Notes: generated by a model not told the origin, from the letters alone. 64,000 nucleotides of DNA from Incurvaria masculella (GCA_946894095.1 OX335655.1:7254001-7318000); one strand, 5' to 3'; counted from the stretch's first letter, positions 23,101 through 30,887 are shown. Numbers and translations: made by a program.

Positions 23101-24231
23101 CATTGTCCTGGACCAGTTTGACCCTATTTTGGACCAGTCATGTGGGCTACTTTTTATCCATGAGATAATTTAGCCGACACTAACCCGAGCGGAGCCGGGT
23201 ACCGCAGCTAGTCCAAAATATTTGGATTGCATTCACAATTCCTTCTTCAAATATTTCTACCGTGTGTTTGGTATTGAGCAGTGTTTTGGCTTTTCTACTA
23301 TATTTAATAGAATGGTCTAGACGTGAGGATTTCAGAGATGTGGAGTCCTGGAAAAACTTTTCAGACAATGGCTCTGTCTAGCCTCCTTTGAATAACTAGC
23401 TAGAGTACCGAATCACCTTATGTAAAAATATGTATATGGTTTTTGTGCTGCCCAATTTACTTTTGCTCGCACTGGATTTGAAGTTGGTAAGGCATATCCT
23501 CCTGACCCATTTGGGTCAATTCCTTGAAAGTATATCCAAAATTCCTTGTGGATGAACTTTCGAATGCTTTCGACTAGAAAGTACTCAGTTGGCTCCAGTG
23601 ACTACGGAATGTCGATCCAAACATTCCTACATTCATCTGAAACTGAAACACATTTTATGTTCAAAAAACAAAATGCAATGCAAACTATCTAAAAAAATTT
23701 TTCAAGGCTGTATGTAATTTAAGGTATTTAAATATTAATTTTGTGTATTTTAAATATTTATGAAGTTTAATATTATTTAATTTAAACCTAAAATTGTGAA
23801 AACATGTAAATGTTATGACTAAAATCCGATTTTTTTGCTTTCCTTTGCGTCGTTTTCAGTCTTTTATATAACTGTGTCTGTCTGAAATCATATCCAAAAT
23901 ATTCGTCAAATTTTCGTGTCATTTTTTTTTAAAACAAAAAGACAGATATTTGTTGCCTGATATTGAAGCAGAGGTTTTTAAATGTTGAGTAAACTTCGTT
24001 GTATTAGGGGGCTCATGGATAGTGTTTTTAACACCAACATATTTGTTTTACAGTAAATTTTACTACTCGCTCCACTTCATCGCTCTTGGTGCGATATTGA
24101 TACCCAGCAAGTCTGCAAGACACGCAGTGACGCTTAACCCAGATCTTCCCGCCACCACTATTGAAGTCAACGGGGAAACCAAACTGCATCGCAACGGCAA
24201 CAATACCAATGGGAAAGTCAAGCACTCTTGA
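9169..24231 (+). CDS. oys: Lysophospholipid acyltransferase, MBOAT1/2 type (9 exons; first exon missing)
   Basis: A multi-pass ER membrane O-acyltransferase that re-acylates lysophospholipids in the Lands cycle. Joining the nine exons gives about 478 residues in one frame, against roughly 520 in vertebrate MBOAT1/2, so only the N-terminal exon is missing. Diagnostic segments in order: HSGDYSLDITGPLMVITQ with VTSLAYSVHDG; KSPTPLEFFAY and GPVVFYADYIAFI; RCKYYHAWLLADAICN; GMGFNGYDSSGTARWD; SWNKNTNVWL, carrying the family's conserved Asn; and SAVWHGFYPGYYLTF, carrying the catalytic His. Hydrophobic helices recur throughout. The C-terminus is polar and Asn-rich, ending in KVKHS. Exon junctions are GT-AG and phases match at every join; two donors (after 18849 and 21491) are weak. 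Introns carry TTAA MITEs, SINEs, Helitron ends and fold-backs. The choice of oys over nes (MBOAT5) or frj (MBOAT7) rests on the DYSLDITGPLMVITQ and GYD..G.ARWD segments; a paralogue is possible. Confidence 0.88.
9381..9650 (+). repeat. Relic of family F element
   Basis: It retains the GATTGCATTCAGTTCCATAA segment followed by a diverged AAGTGAAACGACATTTT, and near 9625 AACGCAATCAGCTGCTATTA, which resembles the inverse right end. The ends have decayed. It lies in the oys intron. Confidence 0.4.
9896..10438 (+). mobile_element. TIR element (10005-10438) holding a SINE fragment
   Basis: TACAGGGTGTCGTAACGGCC at 10005-10024 is matched in inverse by the right end GTTACAACACCTGTA at 10424-10438, and the arms continue for about 32 bp through the CAGTACATTAA segment. 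A family B SINE 3' part (10138-10250) lies inside. It is non-coding and intronic in oys. Bases 9896-10004 are simply AT-rich flank. Confidence 0.6.
10138..10250 (+). repeat. Family B SINE 3' part, copy B4
   Basis: It corresponds to the last 110 or so bases of the SINE: GGAAGGTCTTGACATGGAAC, CCCACGTGGCG and GTGTGATATTAGCCATTCAT. The 5' end is truncated, as expected for retroposed SINEs. Confidence 0.6.
10900..10977 (+). CDS. oys: oys exon b
   Basis: The acceptor is TCTTTTCAG and the donor GTGAGT. It encodes AIHLAMLPTISYIVLRTM then RTDILG, in phase with exons a and c. The stretch is hydrophobic and corresponds to the second membrane segment region of MBOAT1/2. Confidence 0.75.
11639..12117 (+). 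mobile_element. Family C TTAA MITE, copy C3
   Basis: TTAA 11639-11642 precedes TGTGGCCCTTCCCGGCGGGA; the right end is GGGAAGGCCCACCTTAA at 12101-12117. It contains the family's open stretch reading FAGTVQ...[20 protein letters not shown]. It lies in an oys intron, in sense orientation. Confidence 0.7.
12461..12833 (+). mobile_element. Family D TTAA MITE, copy D2
   Basis: TTAA 12461-12464 then GAACGGCCCGTAAGCTATG; the right end is GATACTTACGGGACCACC then TTAA 12830-12833. It has the same inner inverted pair (AAATATCTGTGTCTGCA / GCAGACATAGATATTTG) as D1. It lies in an oys intron. Confidence 0.75.
12876..13147 (-). repeat. Family A repeat, copy A1
   Basis: In minus sense it opens GGTTTCCGTACCCAAAGGGT, continues through CTAAGCCTCCGCTGTCCGCC, the CAGACAG/GTCCGT tract, ATCTCATGAATCG and ATAACCAAAT, and ends GTGCGAGTCCGACTCGCACT, TGGCC. 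Eight copies in this window share this layout. They have no coding potential, and I cannot place them firmly in a named class. Confidence 0.7.
13279..13370 (+). CDS. oys: oys exon c
   Basis: The acceptor is GTGCTCTCAG and the donor ACAG|GTGGGG. It encodes MVLAVSMMYLSCLHLHRQMY then HSGDYSLDIT; the Gly codon is split across the next junction. The YSLDITG segment matches the MBOAT1/2 region preceding PMMIITQ. Confidence 0.85.
13630..13880 (+). CDS. oys: oys exon d
   Basis: The acceptor is CATTGACAG and the donor GAAG|GTAAAC. It encodes PLMVITQRVTSLAYSVHDGL, a variable charged loop (EEAKKREGS), then SPTPLEFFAYTLAFQTLMCG and PVVFYADYIAFIHG. This is the best-conserved N-terminal block of the family. 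Confidence 0.9.
14066..14155. repeat. (TA)n microsatellite
   Basis: About 90 bp of nearly pure TA with one GCA interruption near 14130, within an oys intron. The Tyr-Ile frames on both strands here are translation artefacts. Confidence 0.9.
14156..15452 (+). other. oys intron, no recognised element
   Basis: A mixed-composition block at 14480-14930 is richer in CpG (GCGCGTTATG, TTTCGCGCGAAAT, GTAACGCGCG) and may be an unclassified repeat, but I found no termini or second copy. Confidence 0.35.
15453..15588 (+). CDS. oys: oys exon e
   Basis: The acceptor is CTCACTGCAG and the donor ACAG|GTAGGA. It encodes VSRCEQPMVLEPSPRRAVAY then KLAGSLAAALFYLTFIKTYS. The EPSP element followed by a long hydrophobic helix fits the family. 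An ATG at 15426 upstream belongs to the intron and is not needed. Confidence 0.85.
15779..15795. repeat. Poly-C tract
   Basis: A run of 17 C in an oys intron. Similar homopolymers lie at 10735-10748 (C) and 51837-51853 (G). Confidence 0.85.
16033..16279. mobile_element. MITE with 28-bp terminal inverted repeats
   Basis: The left end CAAGTGGGCCTTCAGGGCCA continues to CATCCGAA; the right end is TTCGGATTTGGCTC then TAAAGGCCCACTTG, its inverse with few mismatches. The interior is about 190 bp and non-coding. It lies in an oys intron. Confidence 0.65.
16761..16980 (+). repeat. Family A repeat, copy A2 (3'-truncated)
   Basis: It begins TTTAGGGTTCCGTACCCAAA and runs through CTAAGCCTCCGCTGTCC, expanded CCGTCCGT repeats and the GCCGCTATAACAACAAATAG block, then stops. 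The terminal CGAGTCCGACTCGCAC part is missing. Confidence 0.65.
17092..17641 (-). mobile_element. Family C TTAA MITE, full-length copy C4
   Basis: TTAA 17092-17095, GGTGGCCCATCCCGCTCAAC on the left, and CGCCGGGTTGGGCCACC then TTAA 17638-17641 on the right. At 550 bp it is the longest copy. In minus sense it carries the open stretch reading [14 protein letters not shown] and [20 protein letters not shown]. It lies in an oys intron, antisense. Confidence 0.75.
17789..17852 (+). pseudogene. Duplicated fragment of oys exon f with its acceptor
   Basis: These 64 bases align without gaps to 18619-18682, the last 10 bases of the intron plus the first 54 bases of exon f, with 5 mismatches by my count. 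The copy keeps the CGCGCAG acceptor and the reading LMDPSSEMSRT, then diverges into unrelated sequence. Because intronic bases are included, it arose by DNA-level duplication. It has no donor and is probably not spliced. Confidence 0.8.
18222..18384. repeat. Fold-back element
   Basis: GGGATAATTGCCGAAAATGT at 18222-18241 is repeated in inverse as ACATTTTCGGCAATTATCCC at 18365-18384. The arms continue through ATTGCTCCACTATGT, giving about 50-bp arms with a small loop. Non-coding, in an oys intron. Confidence 0.75.
18629..18849 (+). CDS. oys: oys exon f
   Basis: The acceptor is ATCGCGCAG and the donor GAG|GTTTGG, which is weak. It encodes SRTWSPARVLWFAYAATLVV, RCKYYHAWLLADAICNNSG, then MGFNGYDSSGTARWDKLSNI. 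The YYxAWxLADAxxNxxGxGFxGYD signature is characteristic of MBOAT1/2. The exon is very GC-rich in its wobble positions compared with the AT-rich introns. Confidence 0.9.
18850..19536 (+). other. oys intron, nothing recognised
   Basis: No repeat pairing found. The frame at 19168-19395 is open but shows no family motif. Confidence 0.35.
19537..19659. repeat. Fold-back MITE, about 45-bp arms
   Basis: AAGCCTAAGTCCGCTAATAG at 19537-19556 pairs with CTATTAGCGGACTTAGGCTT at 19640-19659. The arms extend through GATAACTTAACTTTCGAG. CTGA occurs next to both ends, a possible target duplication. It lies about 70 bp upstream of oys exon g. Confidence 0.75.
19728..19928 (+). CDS. oys: oys exon g (catalytic His exon)
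   Basis: The acceptor is GTCCGCAG and the donor AAG|GTAGGG. It encodes LAQNFRSAVASWNKNTNVWL, then YERGGAAWRTARVYALSAVW and HGFYPGYYLTFMAGG. It holds both MBOAT hallmark residues, the Asn of SWNKNT and the His of VWHG. It is 201 bp, phase 0 at both ends, and extremely GC-rich. Confidence 0.92.
20096..20312 (+). repeat. Family A repeat, copy A3
   Basis: It opens TAGGGTTCCGTACCCAAAGG and closes CGAGTCCGACTCGCTCTTGG, CCGGTTTT. The centre has a poly-A of about 15 replacing the usual variable block. It lies in an oys intron. Confidence 0.75.
20313..21339 (+). other. oys intron, nothing recognised
   Basis: AT-rich without identified termini or coding segments. Confidence 0.35.
21340..21491 (+). 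CDS. oys: oys exon h
   Basis: The acceptor is GGGTTCAG; the donor GG|GTCCGT is weak but fixes the phase. It encodes VRGAVRPLCLGGRPAKLLYD, LLTFATTRLAMTYATVPFVL and LHLGPSLAFY. This corresponds to the late helices of the family (…LFYDVITW.VTQVA..Y.VVPFVLL..KPSL.FY). Confidence 0.85.
22050..23213 (+). mobile_element. Helitron-like element with GGAT microsatellite
   Basis: The 3' end at about 23183-23213 reads CCCGAGCGGAGCCGGG, then TACCGCAGCTAG followed by T: a hairpin plus CTAG as at 2051-2078. The 5' part has (GGAT)n at 22103-22144 followed by TACTCTTTCACGTAAAAACT, a combination I associate with lepidopteran Helitrons. The interior around 22300-22360 is unusually G-rich. The 5' boundary is approximate, and a secondary insertion inside is possible. 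Confidence 0.5.
22103..22144. repeat. (GGAT)n microsatellite
   Basis: About ten tandem GGAT units inside the Helitron-like element. Confidence 0.9.
23938..24014 (+). repeat. Relic of family D MITE
   Basis: GACAGATATTTGTTGCCTGA, then GTTTTTAAATGTTGAGTAAA and CTTCGTTGTATTAGGGGGC match the right half of D2, but the TTAA end is gone. It sits 40 bp upstream of the last oys exon and may supply sequence close to the branch point. Confidence 0.55.
24054..24231 (+). CDS. oys: oys exon i (last coding exon)
   Basis: The acceptor is TTGTTTTACAG. It encodes KFYYSLHFIALGAILI as the final membrane segment, then a hydrophilic tail (TIEVNGETKLHRNGNNTNGK) ending VKHS before TGA at 24229-24231. The first base completes the Gly codon begun by exon h. 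A possible poly(A) signal AATAAA lies at 25510-25515, which would give a 3' UTR of about 1.3 kb; this is inference. Confidence 0.88.
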
Positions 24232-25030
24232 ACGAATAACAAGGTAGAATTCAGCAAGCCGTTTAACTGTAGTTCTTGCATTTCATTATCCAGAGACAAT
24301 ATTACTTCCATACAACCGTTGTTAAATAGGTAGTTTTTTTATGAAACTATAAATTTTTTATAAGAGTTTACAAAAATGTTTGTACGATAGAACATTTGCG
24401 AATCGATTTTGTTTATAGAGAAGCGCAAGTATAATGGTTATCATTTTGGAAAGGAAAAAATGTCTAATTGAAAAAATTGGTGTGAGAATCTGCTAAGCAT
24501 GCTAATAGGGAAGACGCGAAGCTTATTATAGTTGGTGTGTAAGCGAACTATACCTTATAAATGTCACAACTGTCATTCCTGTCAAGTTTTATACTAGTCT
24601 ATAAATTAGAGATGTACTCCATGATGCAGTTAAAATAAGGTTTGCAGGAAAAGAAATGCTTCAGTTTGTCTTTGTCAAACTACTTTTAATGTGATTGAGC
24701 AGCACAAACTTTATAATTAAATGTTATAGGTTATGTTACTGTGTTATTTTCTTTTCCACGACTTTATGTTAGCATCATTTGTAAGCTCATCACTTTATTT
24801 TTGCAACAATTTCGAGTAAATTTTTTGACTTGAAATTGAGTCAATTTTTTTTTGCATGAAATCTGATAGATTTGACAGCCATTTTAGGTTATGTTGCTTG
24901 CACACCACCTGTTGTAATAAATAAGCAGTATTTTTGCCCATTGCGATCGGGAAACAGTACATTCTATGATGACCCACTATACACATTTTTTCAACGACCA
25001 TGGAGTTTGTCCCCAACTGAGCGACTAATG

Positions 25031-25153
25031 CCCGTTTCCACCACCTTCACCTACAAAAATCCCAAAGTTACTTTCTGTTACACCATGTAAACATGTAATG
25101 TAACCAAAAGTTACTTATCGGATTTCAGGTAACTGGAGGTGGTGAAAACAGGG
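25031..25153. repeat. Fold-back element
   Basis: CCCGTTTCCACCACCTTCAC at 25031-25050 pairs imperfectly with GGAGGTGGTGAAAACAGGG at 25135-25153, and the arms continue through AAAGTTAC/GTAAC segments around a centre near GTAAACATGTAATGTAAC. Probably a MITE, downstream of oys. Confidence 0.65.
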
Positions 25154-25515
25154 ATCAGTAGTACAAAATGTACCCGCGTGGCACATTTACATGTTGTGTT
25201 TTCATAGTTTATCCGAATCGAATACAGCCGCCTAAGTCAACTTTTTAATTTAGTGAAATGATGAAATTATATTGAGTTTTACGAGTATACTTGTCTTGTT
25301 GGCAATAACATTGTTTTGAGAATTAACATAGGTTAAAAATATTTATTTTTAGAAATAATGTACTAAAATTACTAAAATTATCACAAAATTTGTAATGTGT
25401 TCTCTAAGTTGAATTGTCATCCGTCGTACATGTGAAGAAGTATTATGTATTTTTATTTTTTGTAATATTTACTAACTGAAATTAACATGTTTATTACCCC
25501 CAAGTTTACAATAAA

Positions 25516-26393
25516 GCTTTAGATGTGCACATTCATAATAATACCTTTACAACAATGAGAGTAAGATGGACCATTGGTAGGGGTGCCTTTTTTTAAAAAT
25601 TGCATCATGAAGAAATTCAGTATCAGTTTATTCATAAAATGAGATAAACATCCTCATGGGTGCCATTTTTTGCTCCCGCGCACTGATATTCGATCTCAGG
25701 GTACACAGCGATGGCTAATGTCAATGTCAATCAATCGGTTATACATGATGATTGCATTTTAAGCTTTCACCTGCATTGTCGCTGAATGAAGCTTTGCATG
25801 TATTATATTGAATGTTATGCTATTTTAGCTAATGCCATTCCTAAATGATCGGGGTTTTTAAATATTTCTGATAAATAGAATAGCGGGAAATATGGAGAAT
25901 ATATTCTGCAGTTTAATACAGAAAAGGTAAAAGGTTTCGAATTTTTGTCAGTTTACCAAAAACATATTTCCATTCCGTGACTGATTGTTGGCAGGCTTTT
26001 GCTATTGTTTGGCTGGGTGTTAATATTCCTCCGTATTCCCAGTGATATCAAAATATAATTTCTTTTTGGAAACAGAAGAGGTTCCGCTGGACAGTGCCTC
26101 ATCGCCAAGGTGTGTATTTTAGTTTGTTCAGGAATAGTTAGATTTTTTTCTGTTGAGTTAGATTTCATTAGTTTGTATGTGTTACTCCCTATGCTGCAGT
26201 CAACATTTTTTTTTAATCCCAACAGAGGTTGTAATGTTAGTTTAAGATTTAAGTTTTATTTAATCAATCTTACTCATTTATCGATGGTATAACTCTTTTA
26301 ATTTATTCACATATTTGTGTATTGTATGTGTATTTTCTGCTATGAATGTTGCTTTATAGTTTTTAGTAGTAACTGTAAGCAGAGGCTCGAGTC
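25516..26393. other. Intergenic DNA, nothing recognised
   Basis: No coding or repeat structure I can support. Confidence 0.35.
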
Positions 26394-26690
26394 CTATGAG
26401 GTGTGGCCGAAAGTTACCATTGCTATACTGGTAGAATATGTATAATATGTTGAAAAGTGCTCCTCTAATGTGTCATATTGTCCAATATGTACTTGAAAAA
26501 CTACACTATCGCAGCCTACCCATGTGCTAGCGCGCGCTGCCAGTGCATATGGATCCATGGATTTGTCCGTCAACAGGAATAGGGATCCTTCGGAAATTCC
26601 TGTCTCTATGGGATCAACTGCATGTTTTGTCTTGAAGCCACCCACTTCTTCGCTAGAGCGGCCGCAATCTTTAAATAAACAACGGGAAAA
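26394..26690 (-). other. Unidentified coding-like segment
   Basis: The minus-strand frame reads RSSEEVGGFKTKHAVDPIET, GISEGSLFLLTDKSMDPYAL, then AARASTW, followed by a possible donor (TGG|GTAGGC near 26519). A possible acceptor TTTATTTAAAG lies near 26673. Composition and wording look protein-like, unlike most intergenic frames here, but I recognise no family. It could be one exon of an unannotated gene or an element remnant. The C-terminal part of the frame after ASTW looks non-coding. Confidence 0.3.
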
Positions 26691-27295
26691 GTACTATACG
26701 GTCCGAATTTATCTGTCAACATTTACAGTGTACACGGCGAACACAAGCGTCCGGATTGCACATTCAAAGCTATCAGCATCACAGACGATTCGGACCGATC
26801 GTGCGCGCGTTTACGAAAACAAATGACATTACTTGAAGTAATCCACCTCAAAGTTGAATCTAATCAATTGAATTTGAATTTTTACCTGAAGAGACATTAA
26901 ACGGTTTGTGAAACAGCACGATCGAAAGAGCTATAGGAACGTAAAAATGTGACCGATAGTTACACACGCAACAATGCTCTACATACAAAGCGTGAGCACT
27001 TTGTACGGCGTTGAGTGACTTAATGATGACGTCATATCCTTAACGGTACGCTATTTTGAGAGCTGTCAACGCATATCGGACTAGTTGTGAATGCGATCGG
27101 TAATGTAATCTAAAATCGGCCATGAAGGCACACTTGAAAAATTGCTAGTTTTTTTAGGGCGCTTGATTGAACAGAAAACCTGTCTAGCACCCAAAGGTAT
27201 GAAGTACAGTTTCAGATACTGATTGAAATAAGCAATTTTTTTTTATTCGTATGAAAATATGCTCTCATTCAAATTTGCTTAACTAAAGTATAACA

Positions 27296-27635
27296 TATGA
27301 CCTGTGCGTCCTCCCGGTTATGACGTACGAGTGTGAAACGTGTATCTGACGGTCGCCGTTGTCCAAAGGTTGAAAGTTGCTCAGCGAGCAATGGAGCGAG
27401 CGATGCCGGGAATATCGCTACGGGATATGGTGCGTAACGAGGCAATCTGCCGACGTACCAAAGTAGTCGATATTAGACACCGGGTGTCTAAGCTCGAAAG
27501 GCAGTGCGCAGGTCACGTCAGCCGACCACACGCCAGGTGTGACGACGACATCAAGTGCGTCGGCGGAAAGCAGTGGTTCCGGAGAAAAATTGGAGAGGCA
27601 TATGTCCAACAGTGGACGCAAACACGCTAACTGAT
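27296..27635 (+). pseudogene. RTE-type LINE, RT C-terminal remnant
   Basis: It reads VLPVMTYECET near 27308-27340, then after a stop and frameshift VAQRAMERAMPGISLRDMVR, NEAICRRTKVVDI and RQCAGHVSRP. This is the familiar C-terminal pattern of RTE/BovB reverse transcriptases (RAMER.MLG.SLRD..RN..I..RT.V.DI…W.GH..R). The upstream RT and endonuclease are absent. It is heavily decayed, and in sense orientation relative to oys but not linked to it. Confidence 0.75.
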
Positions 27636-27841
27636 TGACTCACTGAAAAGGATCAAGGTGATCAAAACATAAAATGCCGCCTAAGATAAGGCGGCGGCAT
27701 CTCCTAGAGTCTCGCACCGCCTAATTTAAATAAATGTTATCTTGGTAAATGCTCTACTACATAGATGTTATATTATTATTATTGTTATTATTGTCTCGAT
27801 ACACTAGCAGCTTAAAGCTGATGCGTGTACATCTGAGTTGG

Positions 27842-27912
27842 TAACTGGGGGTGCACTTGTTTTTTTTTTTGTTTTTTTTTTTTTGTTTTGTTTTTTTTTG
27901 TTTTGTTTTGTT
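27842..27912. repeat. (T)n/(TTTTG)n low-complexity tract
   Basis: Long T runs punctuated by single G, within the 3' UTR of the CR1 element (A/C-rich in its own sense). Confidence 0.85.
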
Positions 27913-27935
27913 TTTTTTTTATTCCTGTAAAAAGT

Positions 27936-30887
27936 CTAAAGTTTATGATTTTTTGTATAAGTGTCAAGTCTGTTTTTAAAGCTGTTCACTGAAGCGGCAC
28001 TAATTACTTCCTCCGGGAGCCTGTTCCACGACTCAACCACACGATTGGTTATAAAGTGTTTCCTCGGGTTTGAATTGCTTGAGGTTCGGTTCAGTTTTAG
28101 TGAGTGTCCACGTAGGTGATCATTGGTATTCATTGTGTACATCAGTTTGAGATCTGCCACATCATAGAGTTCTGATAAAATTTTAAATGTTTCAATGAGA
28201 TCGCCTCTACGTCTTCGTTCCTCCAGCGTGGTGAGGCCCAAGGCTTCTAGACGGCTCTCATACGATTTATTTCTTATGGAGGCCACCATCTTTGTTGCCC
28301 GCCTCTGCACTCTTTCCAGTAGACAAATATCTTTTTGGAAGTAGGGGCTCCAGATTTGGTAGCCATATTCCAGGACTGGGCGAACATAGGTTTTGTATAA
28401 CTTGAGAAATAAATTTGCGGTGATATAGGAAAAGGCCTTCCTTATTATGTATAAGAGAGAGTTTGCCCTTTTAACAATTTCAATCAGATGTGTTTCCCAT
28501 TTTAGGTTGCTGGTCAAAATAATACCGAGATCCTTTTGTGAGGTCACTGGATTCACTGGTGTTCCGTCTACGATATAATGAAGTTGAGGATTTCTAGGAC
28601 CCACATGCAAGACGGAGCACTTCCCGGCGTTAAGTGTCAAGAGCCAGTCCTTTGTCCATTGGACAATGCGATTGAGGTTATCTTGTACTTCTTGGTGACT
28701 GATCATGGGGTTGGCAAAGAATTTTGTGTCGTCTGCGAAGAGCATAAAATCAAGGTCGATGATTGCTTTCAGATCAGTAAGGAAGATCCCAAATGCTGCA
28801 GGCCCCAGGACCGATCCCTGAGGAACTCCGCTTAGAACGGGATGGGGTTTCGAGAGCTCATCGCCCACGCGCACCCGAAATTGTCTATTAGTCAAGAAGT
28901 CTTCGATCCACAACAACAGCTTGCCACGAAAACCGAAATGTTCTAGTTTTTTAACTAACCGTTTTATAGGTACTCGATCAAACGCTTTTTCATAGTCTAG
29001 ATATACAATGTCTATAGGATTCCGCTCATTCCATTCTGTCGTCCACTTATCTAGGCATGAGAGCAGGTTAGTTACAGTCGAACGTCTTTGGACAAAGCCG
29101 TGTTGTTCTTCAATGATGATGTGCTCTTGATCTAGGAAGCGCCTTATTTTCTCCGTGATGATCTTTTCCATTGCTTTACAGACAATGCTTGTTAAACTGA
29201 TCGGACGATAGTTAGCTGCTATGAGCTTGTCGCCTTTTTTGTAGATAGGTGTAACCAGGGCTTCTTTCCAATCTTGTGGTAGTTTTCCACTATTAAGAGA
29301 CAAGTTCATAATTATTGCTAGCTGTTCACAAAGTTCTGTGGAGCATTGTTTTAAAAAGATGGCAGGAATATCGTCAGGCCCCATAGAAGTTGCATCTTTG
29401 AAGGATTGTAGCACTTTGGAGACTGCTTCTGGGCTAAATTCAATGTGCTCTATGGAGTTAGTTATTCTCGGTACACATATTTGTGGTAGGGGGCCATCGC
29501 TCTCACGCACATATGATTTTCCGAATTGTTCGGCAAACATGTTCGCTACAGCACGATGGTCAGTTACTGTGTTGCTTGTGGCATCTTGTCGTAGAGCTGG
29601 TGGTGTGCATACTTTGGATGATAACTGTTTACGAATGTATCCGTAAAAGGCCTTCGGTCCCGTATTGAAGACATTTTCTTCAAACCCTTGTCTAAAATGA
29701 CGTATTTTTGCCACTATTTTATTATTGACATTGCGATATGCTGCATAGTTTTCATTTGTTTTCCTTTGTTGATATATTTTCCAAAGATGTTTTTTCTCTT
29801 TTGTCATGTCAACAATGTGGTGGTTAACCCATGGTTTATTATTATTTATTTTACTAGTTGGTTTCACAAATGGTACATGACAGTCTAGGGTTTTTTTTGT
29901 GATCGTTTTGAACTCACGCCAAGCATTGCAAATATCCGTGTGCGAAGTATTCTTTATTTTTTCTGCGTTAAGCATATCGCTAACATTTTTGTAGTTTGCT
30001 TTAAAGTAGTTACGGCGCGGCTTGTCGGCACATATGTGATTTTTCTGTTGGATAAATTGCATTGTTGTTACCAGCACAAGGTGGTCGCTCTTGCCTATGT
30101 TTGGGTGGTATTCTATTTTGGTGCACAAGTCTCGATCATTGCAGAGTATTAAATCTATAAGAGACTCTTGATTGTTACGCTTGCGTGTAATTTCATTTAC
30201 GAGCTGGTGGAGAGTGCTACTTGTGTACATTTCAATGAATGCGCTATGAAGTGGGTTGTACCCATCAATGTTTGCGAGAGGCCAGTGGATGTCAGGTAAA
30301 TTAAAATCACCCATAATGAGAGTGGTTCCGCGTTCTGCTGCGTCATGCATAGCTTGAAAAAGATGTTTGTCTGAATCTTCCAGCGTGTAGTTGGTTGGCC
30401 GGTAGACCCCGGCCAGCAACAGTTCAAATTTTCCAAACTTAATATCGAGCCAGAGTGCTTCTACAGAGTCATTGTGGTATGTTAAGTTCTGTCTGGCCAG
30501 TATCGGTACACCATTATGCAAATTGCCTACATATATAGCGACTCCACCCCATTTCTTTCCTCCACTTCTGTTTTTCCGAAATAATGTGTAGCCGGTAATG
30601 CCAATTAAGCTGTCTTTAATCATTGATGTAAGGTGAGTTTCAGTTATTATTATAAAATTGGGTTTTAATTTATTTATTTCCATTAAGAATAGATCAAACT
30701 TAGCCGTTAGTGACGCCAGGTTGGTATAGAAAAAAGATAATTGTGTTATTTCAGATAGCATTAGTTTTTTGCCATCTTGACAATTTTTGGACAATTGTTG
30801 ACATATTTTATTGTTATGTCCGCCTCGCCCTTTCCGTTCCTCTCTGCCAACTCTTCTCGGAGCCTTTTCAAGTGATCTCTCTGGCAC
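27936..30887 (-). CDS. CR1 LINE ORF2: endonuclease - reverse transcriptase
   Basis: A 983-residue frame without interruption. The N-terminal third is an APE-type endonuclease, with NLASLTAKFD, IIITETHLT, TLIMGDFNLPDIHW and SDHLVLVT. The middle is a reverse transcriptase, with YRPISLTSIVCKAMEKII, VYLDYEKAFDRVP, LSGVPQGSVLGP and the catalytic FADD in DFMLFADDTKFF. The C-terminal thumb region has KDLGIILTSNLKWETHL, YVRPVLEYGYQIWSP and LERVQRRATKMV, typical of the CR1 clade. It would nick target DNA and prime reverse transcription of the element RNA. The first in-frame ATG region at 30887 overlaps the end of ORF1 by about 125 bp, so the true start may be further in, near the MLSEITQLSFFYTN Met at 30758. 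All catalytic motifs are present, so the copy may be active. Confidence 0.9.
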   Translation of the reverse strand: MPERSLEKAPRRVGREERKGRGGHNNKICQQLSKNCQDGKKLMLSEITQLSFFYTNLASLTAKFDLFLMEINKLKPNFIIITETHLTSMIKDSLIGITGYTLFRKNRSGGKKWGGVAIYVGNLHNGVPILARQNLTYHNDSVEALWLDIKFGKFELLLAGVYRPTNYTLEDSDKHLFQAMHDAAERGTTLIMGDFNLPDIHWPLANIDGYNPLHSAFIEMYTSSTLHQLVNEITRKRNNQESLIDLILCNDRDLCTKIEYHPNIGKSDHLVLVTTMQFIQQKNHICADKPRRNYFKANYKNVSDMLNAEKIKNTSHTDICNAWREFKTITKKTLDCHVPFVKPTSKINNNKPWVNHHIVDMTKEKKHLWKIYQQRKTNENYAAYRNVNNKIVAKIRHFRQGFEENVFNTGPKAFYGYIRKQLSSKVCTPPALRQDATSNTVTDHRAVANMFAEQFGKSYVRESDGPLPQICVPRITNSIEHIEFSPEAVSKVLQSFKDATSMGPDDIPAIFLKQCSTELCEQLAIIMNLSLNSGKLPQDWKEALVTPIYKKGDKLIAANYRPISLTSIVCKAMEKIITEKIRRFLDQEHIIIEEQHGFVQRRSTVTNLLSCLDKWTTEWNERNPIDIVYLDYEKAFDRVPIKRLVKKLEHFGFRGKLLLWIEDFLTNRQFRVRVGDELSKPHPVLSGVPQGSVLGPAAFGIFLTDLKAIIDLDFMLFADDTKFFANPMISHQEVQDNLNRIVQWTKDWLLTLNAGKCSVLHVGPRNPQLHYIVDGTPVNPVTSQKDLGIILTSNLKWETHLIEIVKRANSLLYIIRKAFSYITANLFLKLYKTYVRPVLEYGYQIWSPYFQKDICLLERVQRRATKMVASIRNKSYESRLEALGLTTLEERRRRGDLIETFKILSELYDVADLKLMYTMNTNDHLRGHSLKLNRTSSNSNPRKHFITNRVVESWNRLPEEVISAASVNSFKNRLDTYTKNHKL

